From: Phytoseiulus persimilis
Taxonomy: Eukaryota; Arthropoda; Arachnida; Mesostigmata; Phytoseiidae
Assembly: GCA_037576195.1 (NCBI GenBank)
Contig: CM075104.1
Location: 1,060,775-1,124,774, forward strand
DNA: 64,000 bases
Direction: 5' to 3'
Part shown: positions 24,171 to 33,170 of the stretch, piece after piece
Position numbering within the stretch: the stretch's first letter is position 1
How the letters are laid out: the number at the start of each line of letters is the position of its first letter
Program-made: the position numbers and the translations under genes
Notes under the pieces: model-generated
What the model was told of the DNA's origin: nothing
Databases searched by the model: none
What the model saw: only the letters and a program-made list of their open reading frames with translations

Positions 24171-24467
24171 GAGTACATCCTTCAGCTTCGCTCAGCGCAA
24201 AAGACTCGTGGACGACAATCCGAGGCTATCGCGCCCGGTGACGTCTGTTTGTTAAAGGAAGACAAGCTGTCGCGCATCGAATGGCCTCTTGTGCGAATTG
24301 TCGAAGGCCATACCGGTCGGGACGGCAATACAAGAACGTACACGATCCGGACGCCGAATGGAAGAACGACGCGCAGGGCAGCGCAACTCCTCGTGCCCCT
24401 CGAAATTGTCGAGAGCCCAAGAGCCCAAAGTCGACCAGTCGACGAATCTCCACCGGAGAACAATTGA
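24171..24467 (+). pseudogene. C-terminal tail of BEL pol separated by the TAG
   Basis: In the same frame as gag-pol, about 98 codons remain open after the stop and end at TGA in GAACAATTGAG. The translation (YILQLRS, GDVCLL, WPLVRI, NGRTTRRA parts) matches the C-terminal integrase tail typical of BEL/Pao, including the 'W-P-L-x-R-I' strand. One changed codon is the simplest explanation for the split; a sense codon there is my inference. Confidence 0.85.
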
Positions 24468-24566
24468 GTACATCAGAATTTAACACCCGTGTTATTACCC
24501 GGTTGCTTGTGATCTCATCTGTTTTACATTTAATGATAACCTCGGACGCGATCATTATTTCTTGAA

Positions 24567-24586
24567 CCGCTTTCGGCGGCCGGGAA
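24567..24586 (+). other. BEL polypurine-tract region
   Basis: CCGCTTTCGGCGGCCGGGAA directly precedes the 3' LTR. A GGCGGCCGG-type G-rich block next to TGT is common at the 3' LTR edge of BEL elements. The exact primer end cannot be set by eye. Confidence 0.6.
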
Positions 24587-24929
24587 TGTCAAATAACCCG
24601 CAACGCAATCGCCCCAGGAACTGGGTCCCATGTGATATGTATATAAAAGAAAATGTAGATATCTCATTGGAGGATCAATAAATAACCATAACCATAACCA
24701 TGTCTCTTATCCAATGATGATCGCGTAATTCCTAGAGCTCTCAAATACAATTCGAAAGTGCCGCCACCTAAAAGAGAAACGTGCAGAATAAACCCTCTCC
24801 AACAAGTGTGTGTGGAGTGAATGAATCGAGTGGCGAATCCATCGCGTTTTCCGTTCCCGAAAAAGTAACAACTCTCGCATGGTGCCCGCTATACGATAGG
24901 GAGTCCTAAGCACATAAGATTCCTTAACA
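24587..24929 (+). repeat. BEL 3' LTR (343 bp, complete)
   Basis: Begins TGTCAAATAACCCG and ends CCTTAACA, followed by the GGGGT duplication. It contains TATATAAAAG at 24640-24649, AATAAA at 24677-24682 and a short ATAACC microrepeat. This LTR keeps promoter-like elements that the 5' LTR has lost, so any transcription from it would read rightward into satellite DNA. Confidence 0.93.
24640..24649 (+). promoter_or_regulatory. TATA box of BEL 3' LTR
   Basis: TATATAAAAG lies about 53 bp into the LTR and 28 bp upstream of AATAAA, placing it in U3. It is absent from the 5' LTR because of the 101-bp deletion. Confidence 0.65.
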
Positions 24930-26472
24930 GGGGTCCTATAGTCACAAGTCGTAGTCTCCAACAGACAAGATAACAACTGAACCCGAGAGAGCAATACAAA
25001 TCCGAGTTGAATCATCGTCTTGGATTAGGTCAGGTTAGGTTAGGTGTTAGAGAAACTCTGGGCGAGCGACCCTGCCGGAGTCTCGGAATCTTTCTGAGTC
25101 CACACTTGGGATTCAGTCATAGTGGGGGTCCAATACTCACAAGTCGTAGTCTCCAATAGACAAGAGAACAACTCGACCCGAGAGAGCAATACAAATCCGA
25201 GTTGAATCATCGTCTTAGAGTGGGTCGGCATAGGTTAGGTGTTAGAAAAACTCTGGGCGAGTAACCCTGCCAGATTCTCGGAATCTTTCCGAAACTTGCC
25301 TCGAGAAGACTGAACATTGGCAATCAAGCCAACACATCGATAGCAAGTCGACCCGGAGTCGAGCCGTAGGGCGGCGGTCGGGATTCTTTCTAAGTCCACA
25401 CTTGGGAGTCAGTCATAGTGGGGGTCCGATAGTCACGAGTCGTAGTCTCCAATAGACAAGAGAACAACTCAATCCGACAGAGCAATACAAATCCGAGTTG
25501 AATCATCGTCGTGGAGTAGGTTGGGCTAGGTGTCAGAGAAACTCTCGGCGAGCCACCCTGCCAGAGTCTCGGGATCTTTCCGAGTTCAACCTCGAAAAGA
25601 CTAAACATCGGCAAACACGCGAACACATCGATAGCAAGTCGAGCCGTAGGGCTGCGGTCGGGATTCTTTTCAAGTCCACCTTTGGGAGCCAGTCATAGTG
25701 GGGGTCCTATAGCCACAAGTCGTGATCGCCAATGGACAAGAGAAAAACTCATCCCGAGAGAGCAATACAAATACGAGTTGAATAATCGGCTTGGAGTAGG
25801 CCGGGTTAGGTTATGTGTTAGAGAAACTCTGGGCAAGCGACCCTGCCGGAGTCTTGGAAGCTTCCCAAGTCCACACTTGGAAGTCAGTCATAGTTGGGGT
25901 CCAATAGTCGGGGTCTCCAATAGACAAGAGAACAACTCAACCCGAGAGAGCAATACAAATCCAAGTTGAATTATCGTCTTAGAGTAGGTCGGCATAGGTT
26001 AGTGGTTAGAAAAACTCTGGGCGAGCCACCCTGCCAGAGTCTCGGAATCTTTCTGAATCCACACTTGGAAGTCAGTCATAGTGGGGGTCCTATAGTCGTG
26101 GTCTCCAATAGACAAGAGAACAACTCAACCCGAGAGAGCAATACAAATCCAAGTTGAATCATCGTCTTAGAGTAGGTCGGCATAGGTTAGTGGTTAGAAA
26201 AACTCTGGGCGAGCGACCCTGCCAGAGTCTCGGAATCTTTCTGATTCCACACTTGGGAGTCAGTCATAGTGGGGGTCCTATAGTCACAAGTCGTAGTCTC
26301 CAATAGACAAGATAACAACTCAACCCGAGAGAGCAATACAAATCCAAGTTGAATCATCGTCTTGGATTAGGTCAGGTTAGGTTAGGTGCTAGAAAAACTC
26401 TGGGCGAGCGACCCTGCCAGAGTCTCGGAATCTTTCTGAGTCCACACTTGGGAGTCAGTCATAGTGGGGGTC
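24930..26472 (-). repeat. Satellite array, inverted orientation (part 2)
   Basis: About 1.5 kb of ~195-bp monomers between the BEL and Gypsy insertions, in the same inverted orientation as 12619-18471. It begins with the right-hand GGGGT of the BEL target duplication (24930-24934) and ends with the left-hand GGTC of the Gypsy duplication (26469-26472). Two long-type monomers lie near 25291-25395 and 25581-25676. No gene seen. Confidence 0.96.
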
Positions 26473-26725
26473 TGTCAGAGACGGAATTGGATATGTGGGA
26501 GCGGGATCAGCTATGGTGAACGCAAGTGAATGGAAACGAAAGGGAAGGAGAAATGAGAGTGAACGTCGGAGGTAGAGAGGGAGAGAGTAGGTGTGAGAGA
26601 GAAGAGAGAGAATGAGGCGAAGCGCCGAGTGTGACTGGACAGAACAGTTGAGAAAAGAATAAATACGGTGGAGGTGAAAAGAGAGTGTGTGCGTACTAGA
26701 TACTACCGGCCCTTGCACGCTCACA
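26473..26725 (+). repeat. Gypsy 5' LTR (253 bp)
   Basis: TGTCAGAGACGG...CACGCTCACA, matching 32919-33170. It is strongly purine-rich (GAGAGA tracts) and contains AATAAATA near 26659-26666, which may serve in polyadenylation. I see no clear TATA box. The 90 bp after the LTR (26726-26815) is leader; no TGG-type primer-binding site is obvious next to the LTR edge (it reads TTAGCAGCAGC). Confidence 0.93.
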
Positions 26726-26815
26726 TTAGCAGCAGCGGTGAAAAGGAACAACGGTGTCAAAAGTACAGAGAGAAAGAAAAAGAGAAGACCAAGGAACTTG
26801 AAGCACGGAAACGAG

Positions 26816-27484
26816 ATGGAAAAGGAGACAGCAGAAACACTGAGGATGGTCATGGAGGGGATGAAGATGCTGAATCAACAAATGGTCGAGCAACAAAGAA
26901 AAAGGGAGGAAGGAACAGACGATACGAAGAAAGTCGAGAGGATGGAGCGTCTCGTTGACACCTCTACATCGTTGCGAGCATTCTCAGGTGGGACCGTAGC
27001 GGTGGCAGAGGAGTGGTTACAGGATGTGATTCAGGCTAAAAAGACGGGTAGATGGAGTGAGGAATATACGAAAAGTGTGCTGCAAGTGATGTTGGTTGGA
27101 CCGGCGAAGTGGTGGTATAGGGACTATTGCGGGGAGGTAGAAACTTTCGATGAATGGCAGAAACTATTCGAGGAGACCTATACACCAAGACAGAAACGGA
27201 GGGAATTAATGAATGAATTTTTGAAAGGAATACAGAGAAGGGGAGAAGGTTTAGAGATGTACATCAGGAGGACGGAGCATGCGGCGAGAAAGTTAGGGCT
27301 CGAAAATGAGGAGATAAAGGAACAGATTATAGAGGGACTACTACCGGAATACGAGTTCCTGCAACACCTGATGATGGGGAGAAGTCATAAGAACATGACG
27401 GAGTTTTATAAGGATATTCAAGAAACAATGGAAAAAGAAAGGTTACGGAAAAGCAGACCGGGTGCATCGGGATTCAGAGGGTAG
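26816..27484 (+). CDS. Gypsy Gag (capsid part), stops at TAG before nucleocapsid
   Basis: I chose the ATG at 26816 (MEKETAET), giving 222 aa. The open frame extends upstream into the LTR only from non-ATG codons. The product is highly charged, with a retrotransposon-gag-like core (GPAKWWYRD region, then 'FEETYTPRQKRRELMNEF' and an RR-rich helix), as in Ty3/Gypsy capsids. No zinc knuckle lies within it; the knuckles are just downstream in the same frame, beyond TAG 27482-27484. So the stop falls between capsid and nucleocapsid. It is either a nonsense mutation or a readthrough site. Confidence 0.85.
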   Translation: MEKETAETLRMVMEGMKMLNQQMVEQQRKREEGTDDTKKVERMERLVDTSTSLRAFSGGTVAVAEEWLQDVIQAKKTGRWSEEYTKSVLQVMLVGPAKWWYRDYCGEVETFDEWQKLFEETYTPRQKRRELMNEFLKGIQRRGEGLEMYIRRTEHAARKLGLENEEIKEQIIEGLLPEYEFLQHLMMGRSHKNMTEFYKDIQETMEKERLRKSRPGASGFRG

Positions 27485-27502
27485 AGTCGAACAGAGTTAC
27501 GA

Positions 27503-30500
27503 ATGACGTGCTACATCTGCAATAGGGAGGGACATAAGCAAGCATGGTGCCCAGAAAGGACTAGGATCGGACACGGACGAGGAAGTCCGGACCGGCGTGA
27601 AATTGAAGGATACGGGAACTCATGGCAAGGAGAGGCAGGAAGAGGTAGGGCTCAGGGATACGCGCCAGGGGATCAACTTCGAGGAAGTCCAATGAGGGAA
27701 GGACCAGGGTACCAAGGAGGAACCTGGGGACGGGCAGAGCCAACTAGAGGACCACAGTCAGGACTAAGAACACCAACAAGGGAGATTACATGGAGGGAAA
27801 CAACGAGCGGATCACGCGGAGGACCACCAGCAAGGGGAGGAGCGACAACGTCGGGTACATCGCCAGGTGTGACGTGCTTCAGATGCCAGGGAGTGGGACA
27901 CACGGTGAGGGAATGTCGAAACATTAGGCACGTAGAAGAAGATTGGAGATTCGAAGGAATCAAACCGGTGGCGTCAAGTCGAGAACGGGGGTTGAAAAAG
28001 GTTATGGTAAATGGCAAGGAATGGACAGCAAGGGTAGACACAGAAGCGGAGATAAGCTTCATTTCAGAAAAATCAGCGGAGGAATTGAACTTGAAACTGA
28101 CCCCGAGCGCGGTAAAAGCGATACGTGGCATCGGAGGAGGTTCTTGCAAACCGGTAGGACAAGCACAGGTACGACTGGAAGCGGGCGGACTAGAGATAGA
28201 AAATGTGACGTTGACAGCGCTGCCAGAGGGAGCAATGGAAGAGAGGGAAATATTCCTGGGGAAGGATCTCATTGATAAAGAAATGGTGATAGTCTATCGC
28301 GGGGGAAAATCATGGATACTGAGGGACGAAACTTTTGAAGAAATCACGAAGATGTTGCCGAAGGAAGAAGAGCGAGTCAGTTTGCAGACGAAAGAAGAAG
28401 TGACGCCGGGACCGCGAACAGTAGCAATGGTACGAGTGATACCACAGGAGAAGACAGAGGGGATCATAATGATAGAGGTCCAACAAGACTGGGGAGCAAT
28501 TTGTCAGATACAGGAAGAATTACTGATACCGGTAGCGAATTTGGGGAGACAAGAAGTTACCTTAGGCGGAGGAACGATTGTTGCACGAGGGAAAAGGATA
28601 GAAGAAGGCGAACTTTTCAGACTCAAACGGACGGGAGCGAGTATAAACCGCGTGGCGGTAGAGGAGAACACGGCCGAGAGGAATATTGGGGAAGAAGACA
28701 TCCACGTAGACCCGGGTACACCGAAAGAATACAGAACCGAACTCGTGAGGATCTTGAATACACATCGGGAAGTAATAGCCACATCAATGAGGGAATTAGG
28801 ACGAACGACACTGACTGATTTCGACATTGAAGAAATTGAGGACAGCCGGCCAGTGAGGTGCAAACCGTTTCGATTATCCGTGGTAGAAAACCAAGCACTG
28901 AGGGACATAATCCAACAATTAGCCGATGCAGGCATGATTGAACGCTCGAGCTCCGAATACGCAAGCCCGGTGATGTTGGTGAAGAAAGCCGATGGTGGAT
29001 GGAGAATGGTCATAGATTATAGAAAACTGAATGCGCAGACCGTCAAATTGAACTATCCGTTACCACTGATTGACGAGATTCTGGATGGCTTCGGAGGGAA
29101 AAACATATACTCAACGTTCGATCTAGCTTGGGGGTACTTCCAAATACCAATGACAAAGAGGGCGGCGGAAAAGGCGGCATTTGTCACGAGCGAAGGACAT
29201 TACGAACCGAGGGTTTTAATGATGGGACTATGTAACGCACCCGCAATATTCCAAGAACTAATGGTACGAGTGAAGGAGATGGTAGGCAAACAACAGGCAT
29301 TTCCGTTCCTCGACGATTTAATAACAGCATCGGACCGATTCGACGAACATCTACAGCAGATTGAGAAAATCCTAGAAGCATTGAGGGCCGCTGGACTTAC
29401 TATACGACTTGCCAGATGCAAATTTTTCATGGAGACGGTAGAATTTTTGGGATTCAAGATATCGAAAGAAGGGGTCCGACCGGGAACAAGGAAGCTGGCA
29501 GCAGTGTCGGAGTTCGCAATACCGAAAGACGTGCATGAGGTTAGAAGATTTCTGGGATTAACATCATTCTTCAGACGATCCGTCAGGAATTACGCGACAA
29601 TATCGAATCCTCTAACGGAGCTGCTGAGGAAAGGGGCAGAATTCAAGTGGACTGAGAAGTGTAAGGAAGCGTTCGGAAGATTGAAACAAGAGTTACTAAG
29701 AGACGCGGTGCTGGAGCGATATGAACCCGGGAGGAGGACAGAATTACATACGGACGCAAGCTGCGTAGGACTGGGGGCGATACCGATGCAAGAAGTAGAA
29801 GGAAAGATGAAAATGGTCTATGCGATCAGTCGGAAACTTTCGGAGACAGAGAAGAATTATCACTCAACAAAATTGGAGCAGCTAGCCGTAGTATGGAGTA
29901 TGGAACGGTTGAGGCATTATTTGTACGGGCAAGAGTTCACAGTAGTTACGGATTGTAGTGCGGTGGCAGCACTGAAAAAAGAGGGAGGCTCAACACAGAT
30001 GAGTCGGTGGCTCGATAGGATCGCGGAGTTCAACTTTTCGGTGAGACATAGAGCGGGAACAGCGATGGGGCACGTTGACGCGCTGAGCAGAGAACCACTC
30101 GAAGACGGGAGAGACTTAGAGGAGAGGGAATCACCGGCAGAAACCGAGGCGAAAACGATATTCACAGCATTGGCGACCTACGACGAGTTTCAAATGATCC
30201 AGGCAGCCGATCAAGACATCAAAGAGAGACTGGAAGCGGTCAAGAAAACCAAAGAGGAAAGAACAAAGAGGGAAAATAATATCACGCAGGGGTTTTGCGT
30301 GAGACATGGAATACTATACAAGGAACTTGAGGGGAAACGATTGTTCGTTGAACCGAAGGCAATGAGGGAATACATATTGGTGGTGGCGCACGACAAAGGG
30401 GGGCATTTCGGAATCGACAAAACTTTGGAAATTATGAAGGCAACATCTTGGTTCCCAAACATGAGGGAATATACAAAGTGGCATCTGAAGGCGTGCCCAG

Positions 30501-31843
30501 AGTGCATCTTCAGTAAGGATCTTTCGGGGAAGAAAGAGGGATTGTGTCATGCGATACGTCCGGTGCATCGACCCTCTGGGAAATGTTTCATAGATCACTT
30601 GGGACCGTTGCCGAAATCCCATGGTAAACAACACATCATAGTATTGGTGGATGGGCTAACGAAATTCGTGATATTGGAGGCGGTGCAGACAACCTCGGCC
30701 GCGGGCGTTATAAAATTCCTGGAAAGCGTGTTCATGAGATATGGTAGAATTGATCAATTAGTGTCAGACAGGGGGACCGCGTATACTCATAAGGATACAG
30801 AGGCGTTTCTAAAGAGGGAGCAGTGCAAGCACACGTTAATATCCCCGCAAAAACCGAGCTCTAACGGGCAGGTAGAGCGTCTGAATAAAGAGGTAGCCAG
30901 GCTACTGAGGGCATTGTGTCAAACAGCGGATCATAGGGATTGGGTCAAGTACTTACCAATGGTACAAATGATGCTGAACAGGGTGGTCTCAAGAGGCACG
31001 GGGAAGTCGCCATTCGAGGTTCTACATGGGTACCTACCTAGGATCAATAATCATGCGCAGTTAGTCGAGCAGGAGCAGGATCAGGATAAGGTGTGGAGAC
31101 CCGCGGCGGAAATTCAAGCAGAAGTGAGGGAACAGTTGGTACACAGTCAAAATAAGTATGCATATTACTATGATGCCAAGCGGAGACCGCATTACATCCG
31201 GTATTCAACGGGGGATGTAGTCGTAGTGAAGCGGTTGCCGGTACACACGGGCCAACCGACCAAACTGCAGCCTAAGTTTAGGGGACCGATGGTTATTTCG
31301 GAAATACTGCTTAACGATACGTACCGTCTTGTTCAAATCGGCCGAAAGAATTACACATGTACAGCTCACTGTTCACAAATCAAATGGTACCGACTGCATG
31401 ACGAGAATGAGGAAGAAATTGAACCTTATGAAGGAGATTCAATGGAGCCAGAGACAAGTCAGGAAGGAAAGCCCGAGATGCAACGAACGCAAGGAAACTC
31501 AGCGTCAAGGAGGGCGGCAGTGGAAGAAATCATCGAGGAAATAGAAAGACCAGAAGATGTTATCGAATCAACGAGGGTCAAGGAGGACGACCATGGGGAA
31601 CAGCCGATTGAAGGGGACCAAGCGGGAACGGAAGACGACGCCATAGAAGTAGGTTCATCAGCGTCGTCGGAAGATATAGTGATAACGATTGACCCAAGAA
31701 GGCATAGGCTGTTAAGCGATAGACCGACTAGGGACTTAAACACGGCACGATTAGAGAATCCAGGTAGAGTAGGGGAGCATCAGAGCACAAGTAGGGTACA
31801 ACCAAATAGAAGATCTAGGTATCAAGGGAGGTATTCCAAATAG
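27503..31843 (+). CDS. Gypsy nucleocapsid-Pol polyprotein
   Basis: 1446 codons from ATG 27503, in the same frame as gag. Two CCHC knuckles (C3-C6-H11-C16; C125-C128-H133-C138) flank a Gly/Arg-rich linker. The protease motif reads D179-T-E where D-T-G is expected. The RT has 'TFDLAWGYFQ' and F602-L-D-D. RNase H follows (LHTDAS region). The integrase has H963/H968 and C998/C1001, and the acidic triad D1031, D1089, E1125 (D-x35-E spacing). A GPY/F-like module (KFRGPMVI) and a long acidic tail follow. RT, RNase H and integrase look intact. Protease loss would block polyprotein processing unless supplied in trans. The start codon is the first ATG after the TAG; translation by readthrough from gag is equally possible. 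Confidence 0.93.
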   Translation: MTCYICNREGHKQAWCPERTRIGHGRGSPDRREIEGYGNSWQGEAGRGRAQGYAPGDQLRGSPMREGPGYQGGTWGRAEPTRGPQSGLRTPTREITWRETTSGSRGGPPARGGATTSGTSPGVTCFRCQGVGHTVRECRNIRHVEEDWRFEGIKPVASSRERGLKKVMVNGKEWTARVDTEAEISFISEKSAEELNLKLTPSAVKAIRGIGGGSCKPVGQAQVRLEAGGLEIENVTLTALPEGAMEEREIFLGKDLIDKEMVIVYRGGKSWILRDETFEEITKMLPKEEERVSLQTKEEVTPGPRTVAMVRVIPQEKTEGIIMIEVQQDWGAICQIQEELLIPVANLGRQEVTLGGGTIVARGKRIEEGELFRLKRTGASINRVAVEENTAERNIGEEDIHVDPGTPKEYRTELVRILNTHREVIATSMRELGRTTLTDFDIEEIEDSRPVRCKPFRLSVVENQALRDIIQQLADAGMIERSSSEYASPVMLVKKADGGWRMVIDYRKLNAQTVKLNYPLPLIDEILDGFGGKNIYSTFDLAWGYFQIPMTKRAAEKAAFVTSEGHYEPRVLMMGLCNAPAIFQELMVRVKEMVGKQQAFPFLDDLITASDRFDEHLQQIEKILEALRAAGLTIRLARCKFFMETVEFLGFKISKEGVRPGTRKLAAVSEFAIPKDVHEVRRFLGLTSFFRRSVRNYATISNPLTELLRKGAEFKWTEKCKEAFGRLKQELLRDAVLERYEPGRRTELHTDASCVGLGAIPMQEVEGKMKMVYAISRKLSETEKNYHSTKLEQLAVVWSMERLRHYLYGQEFTVVTDCSAVAALKKEGGSTQMSRWLDRIAEFNFSVRHRAGTAMGHVDALSREPLEDGRDLEERESPAETEAKTIFTALATYDEFQMIQAADQDIKERLEAVKKTKEERTKRENNITQGFCVRHGILYKELEGKRLFVEPKAMREYILVVAHDKGGHFGIDKTLEIMKATSWFPNMREYTKWHLKACPECIFSKDLSGKKEGLCHAIRPVHRPSGKCFIDHLGPLPKSHGKQHIIVLVDGLTKFVILEAVQTTSAAGVIKFLESVFMRYGRIDQLVSDRGTAYTHKDTEAFLKREQCKHTLISPQKPSSNGQVERLNKEVARLLRALCQTADHRDWVKYLPMVQMMLNRVVSRGTGKSPFEVLHGYLPRINNHAQLVEQEQDQDKVWRPAAEIQAEVREQLVHSQNKYAYYYDAKRRPHYIRYSTGDVVVVKRLPVHTGQPTKLQPKFRGPMVISEILLNDTYRLVQIGRKNYTCTAHCSQIKWYRLHDENEEEIEPYEGDSMEPETSQEGKPEMQRTQGNSASRRAAVEEIIEEIERPEDVIESTRVKEDDHGEQPIEGDQAGTEDDAIEVGSSASSEDIVITIDPRRHRLLSDRPTRDLNTARLENPGRVGEHQSTSRVQPNRRSRYQGRYSK

Positions 31844-32017
31844 AAGTTGGGGACAACTTCGGTGGTAGCGTGGACGAGAGCGGAACAAGGGTAAAGTAAA
31901 CAGCAAAGAATGAGAGGGCGAGGCGAGGGAAGTGCAGAGGAAGTGCGTGGAGATACAGAAAGGATTATTTTTGGTTCGAACCATATTTGCAATCGCAATC
32001 AACCAAACACGTGAGAC

Positions 32018-32761
32018 ATGGAGCACCAAAGGAACAAAACTCAAGGTGGAGAAGGACCGTATGGGGGAGAGCCGACCTTCAGGTTCATCAACTTCAAGAA
32101 AGAGGGAGAAGCCCCGGAGATCTTGGGTGAGCCGGAACGGAGGGCACTCAAGATGGACGTCGAGCGAGCCATAGCCCTCGAGGTTGACGTCTTTCGCCAA
32201 CTCAGCTTAGAAGAGGCGAGGCAGGAGCAAAAGCCGAAAAGGAAGGCGTGCGTTCGGTGTGATGACAACACCCATGACGACGACAGTGAGTTCTGCAGGG
32301 CCAGAACGGTGGAGTGTCGCCTATGCAAAGGCATTGGCCATTACAGCCGGAGCTCGTTGTGTCCACGGAACCAGGAACGAGTTTGCTACAATTGCAACTC
32401 GCGAGGCCACAAAGCGAGGGATTGTCAGGAACTTAAATTCCAGAAGGACAAGGAGGGAGTCTGCACGGTGGAACGTGGCGGCGCGTCATTAGCGACGTAC
32501 ACGAAACAATTCGGTTTTGACCCAAAGGCGTACGGGTACCACGTGGGACGTCGACTACAGCAGCGAGACCTGAATAAGGGAGGAAGACCGGAGACGCTAA
32601 GGAATCCACAACTGAGGGACGCATCTCCAATGAGGGTCAGACGAACCGATGAAGTCGCGAACCATTCTCAACCGGAACGAGCCTATCATGCAGTACCCCC
32701 GCCGAAGCGTTACTCATTAATGAGGGACCACATATCGAATTCGAACGCTCCACAATTATGA
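32018..32761 (+). CDS. Gypsy third ORF: zinc-knuckle protein, 247 aa
   Basis: Sense-strand ORF 174 bp after the pol stop and 157 bp before the 3' LTR. Three Cys/His clusters lie at residues 78-93 (irregular: CxxC, H86, C93), 100-115 (CxxCx4Hx6C) and 123-136 (CxxCx4Hx4C, a canonical retroviral-type knuckle). The N-terminus has a Glu/Lys-rich, probably helical stretch; the C-terminus is basic and Arg/Pro-rich. No signal peptide or membrane segment, so it is not an envelope. It resembles a nucleocapsid-like or gag-derived nucleic-acid-binding protein. Its role is unknown. The position suggests it is expressed with the element, perhaps from a spliced RNA. Gaps either side (31844-32017, 32762-32918) show no other feature. 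Confidence 0.8.
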   Translation: MEHQRNKTQGGEGPYGGEPTFRFINFKKEGEAPEILGEPERRALKMDVERAIALEVDVFRQLSLEEARQEQKPKRKACVRCDDNTHDDDSEFCRARTVECRLCKGIGHYSRSSLCPRNQERVCYNCNSRGHKARDCQELKFQKDKEGVCTVERGGASLATYTKQFGFDPKAYGYHVGRRLQQRDLNKGGRPETLRNPQLRDASPMRVRRTDEVANHSQPERAYHAVPPPKRYSLMRDHISNSNAPQL

Positions 32762-32918
32762 ATTTTTTCAATTATCCATAATAAATGGAACACCACAGGT
32801 ATTAATGAGGAAAACGGTAGACCGAGGTGCTCTATTTAACAACGTGCCGTAAGAAAGACTAGGTATGAACTGAGTCGAAGGCGATGTCAGGAGACATCGG
32901 AGACGTAGCGTGGTCGAA

Positions 32919-33170
32919 TGTCAGAGACGGAATTGGATATGTGGGAGCGGGATCAGCTATGGTGAACGCAAGTGGATGGAAACGAAAGGAAGGAGAAATG
33001 AGAGTGAACGTCGAAGGTAGAGAGGGAGAGAGTAGGTGTGAGAGAGAAGAGAGAGAATGAGGCGAAGCGCCGAGTGTGACTGGACAGAATAGTTGAGAAA
33101 AGAATAAATACGGTGGAGGTGAAAAGAGAGTGTGTGCGTACTAGATACTACCGGCTCTTGCACGCTCACA
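32919..33170 (+). repeat. Gypsy 3' LTR (252 bp)
   Basis: TGTCAGAGACGG...CACGCTCACA, matching the 5' LTR except for four transitions and one missing G. Followed at once by GGTC (33171-33174), the right-hand target-site duplication. No long polypurine run is seen just upstream (GTAGCGTGGTCGAA). Confidence 0.93.

Larger units (their letters stand above)
18472..24929 (+). mobile_element. BEL/Pao LTR retrotransposon, nearly full length, inserted in satellite
   Basis: Two LTRs (TGTCAAATAACC...TTAACA), a 5-bp target-site duplication, and one long gag-pol frame with the BEL order: DUF1759-like gag, Cys-rich knuckles, protease, RT, RNase H, integrase. The aligned parts of the LTRs differ at about two positions in ~240 bp, so the insertion looks young. 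The copy is nevertheless damaged. The 5' LTR lacks 101 bp that include the TATA box, pol has an in-frame TAG at 24168-24170, and the protease and RT catalytic motifs are altered (DYG, YAED). Its G+C-rich coding region contrasts with the A/G-rich Gypsy element nearby. Confidence 0.96.
26473..33170 (+). mobile_element. Ty3/Gypsy LTR retrotransposon with an extra 3' ORF
   Basis: Flanked by LTRs of 253 and 252 bp that differ by four transitions and one 1-bp indel, and by the 4-bp target duplication GGTC (26469-26472, 33171-33174). Gag and pol lie in one frame separated by a TAG, and a third ORF lies between pol and the 3' LTR. The order protease, RT, RNase H, integrase, GPY/F-like tail is that of Ty3/Gypsy. 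No envelope-like gene is present; the third ORF encodes a zinc-knuckle protein. The protease motif is altered (DTE). High LTR identity suggests recent insertion. Confidence 0.96.

Noticed and set aside
27673-28272. 199-codon minus-strand frame over Gypsy nucleocapsid-protease
   Set aside because: Antisense shadow of a purine-rich coding region; low-complexity Ser/Pro composition.
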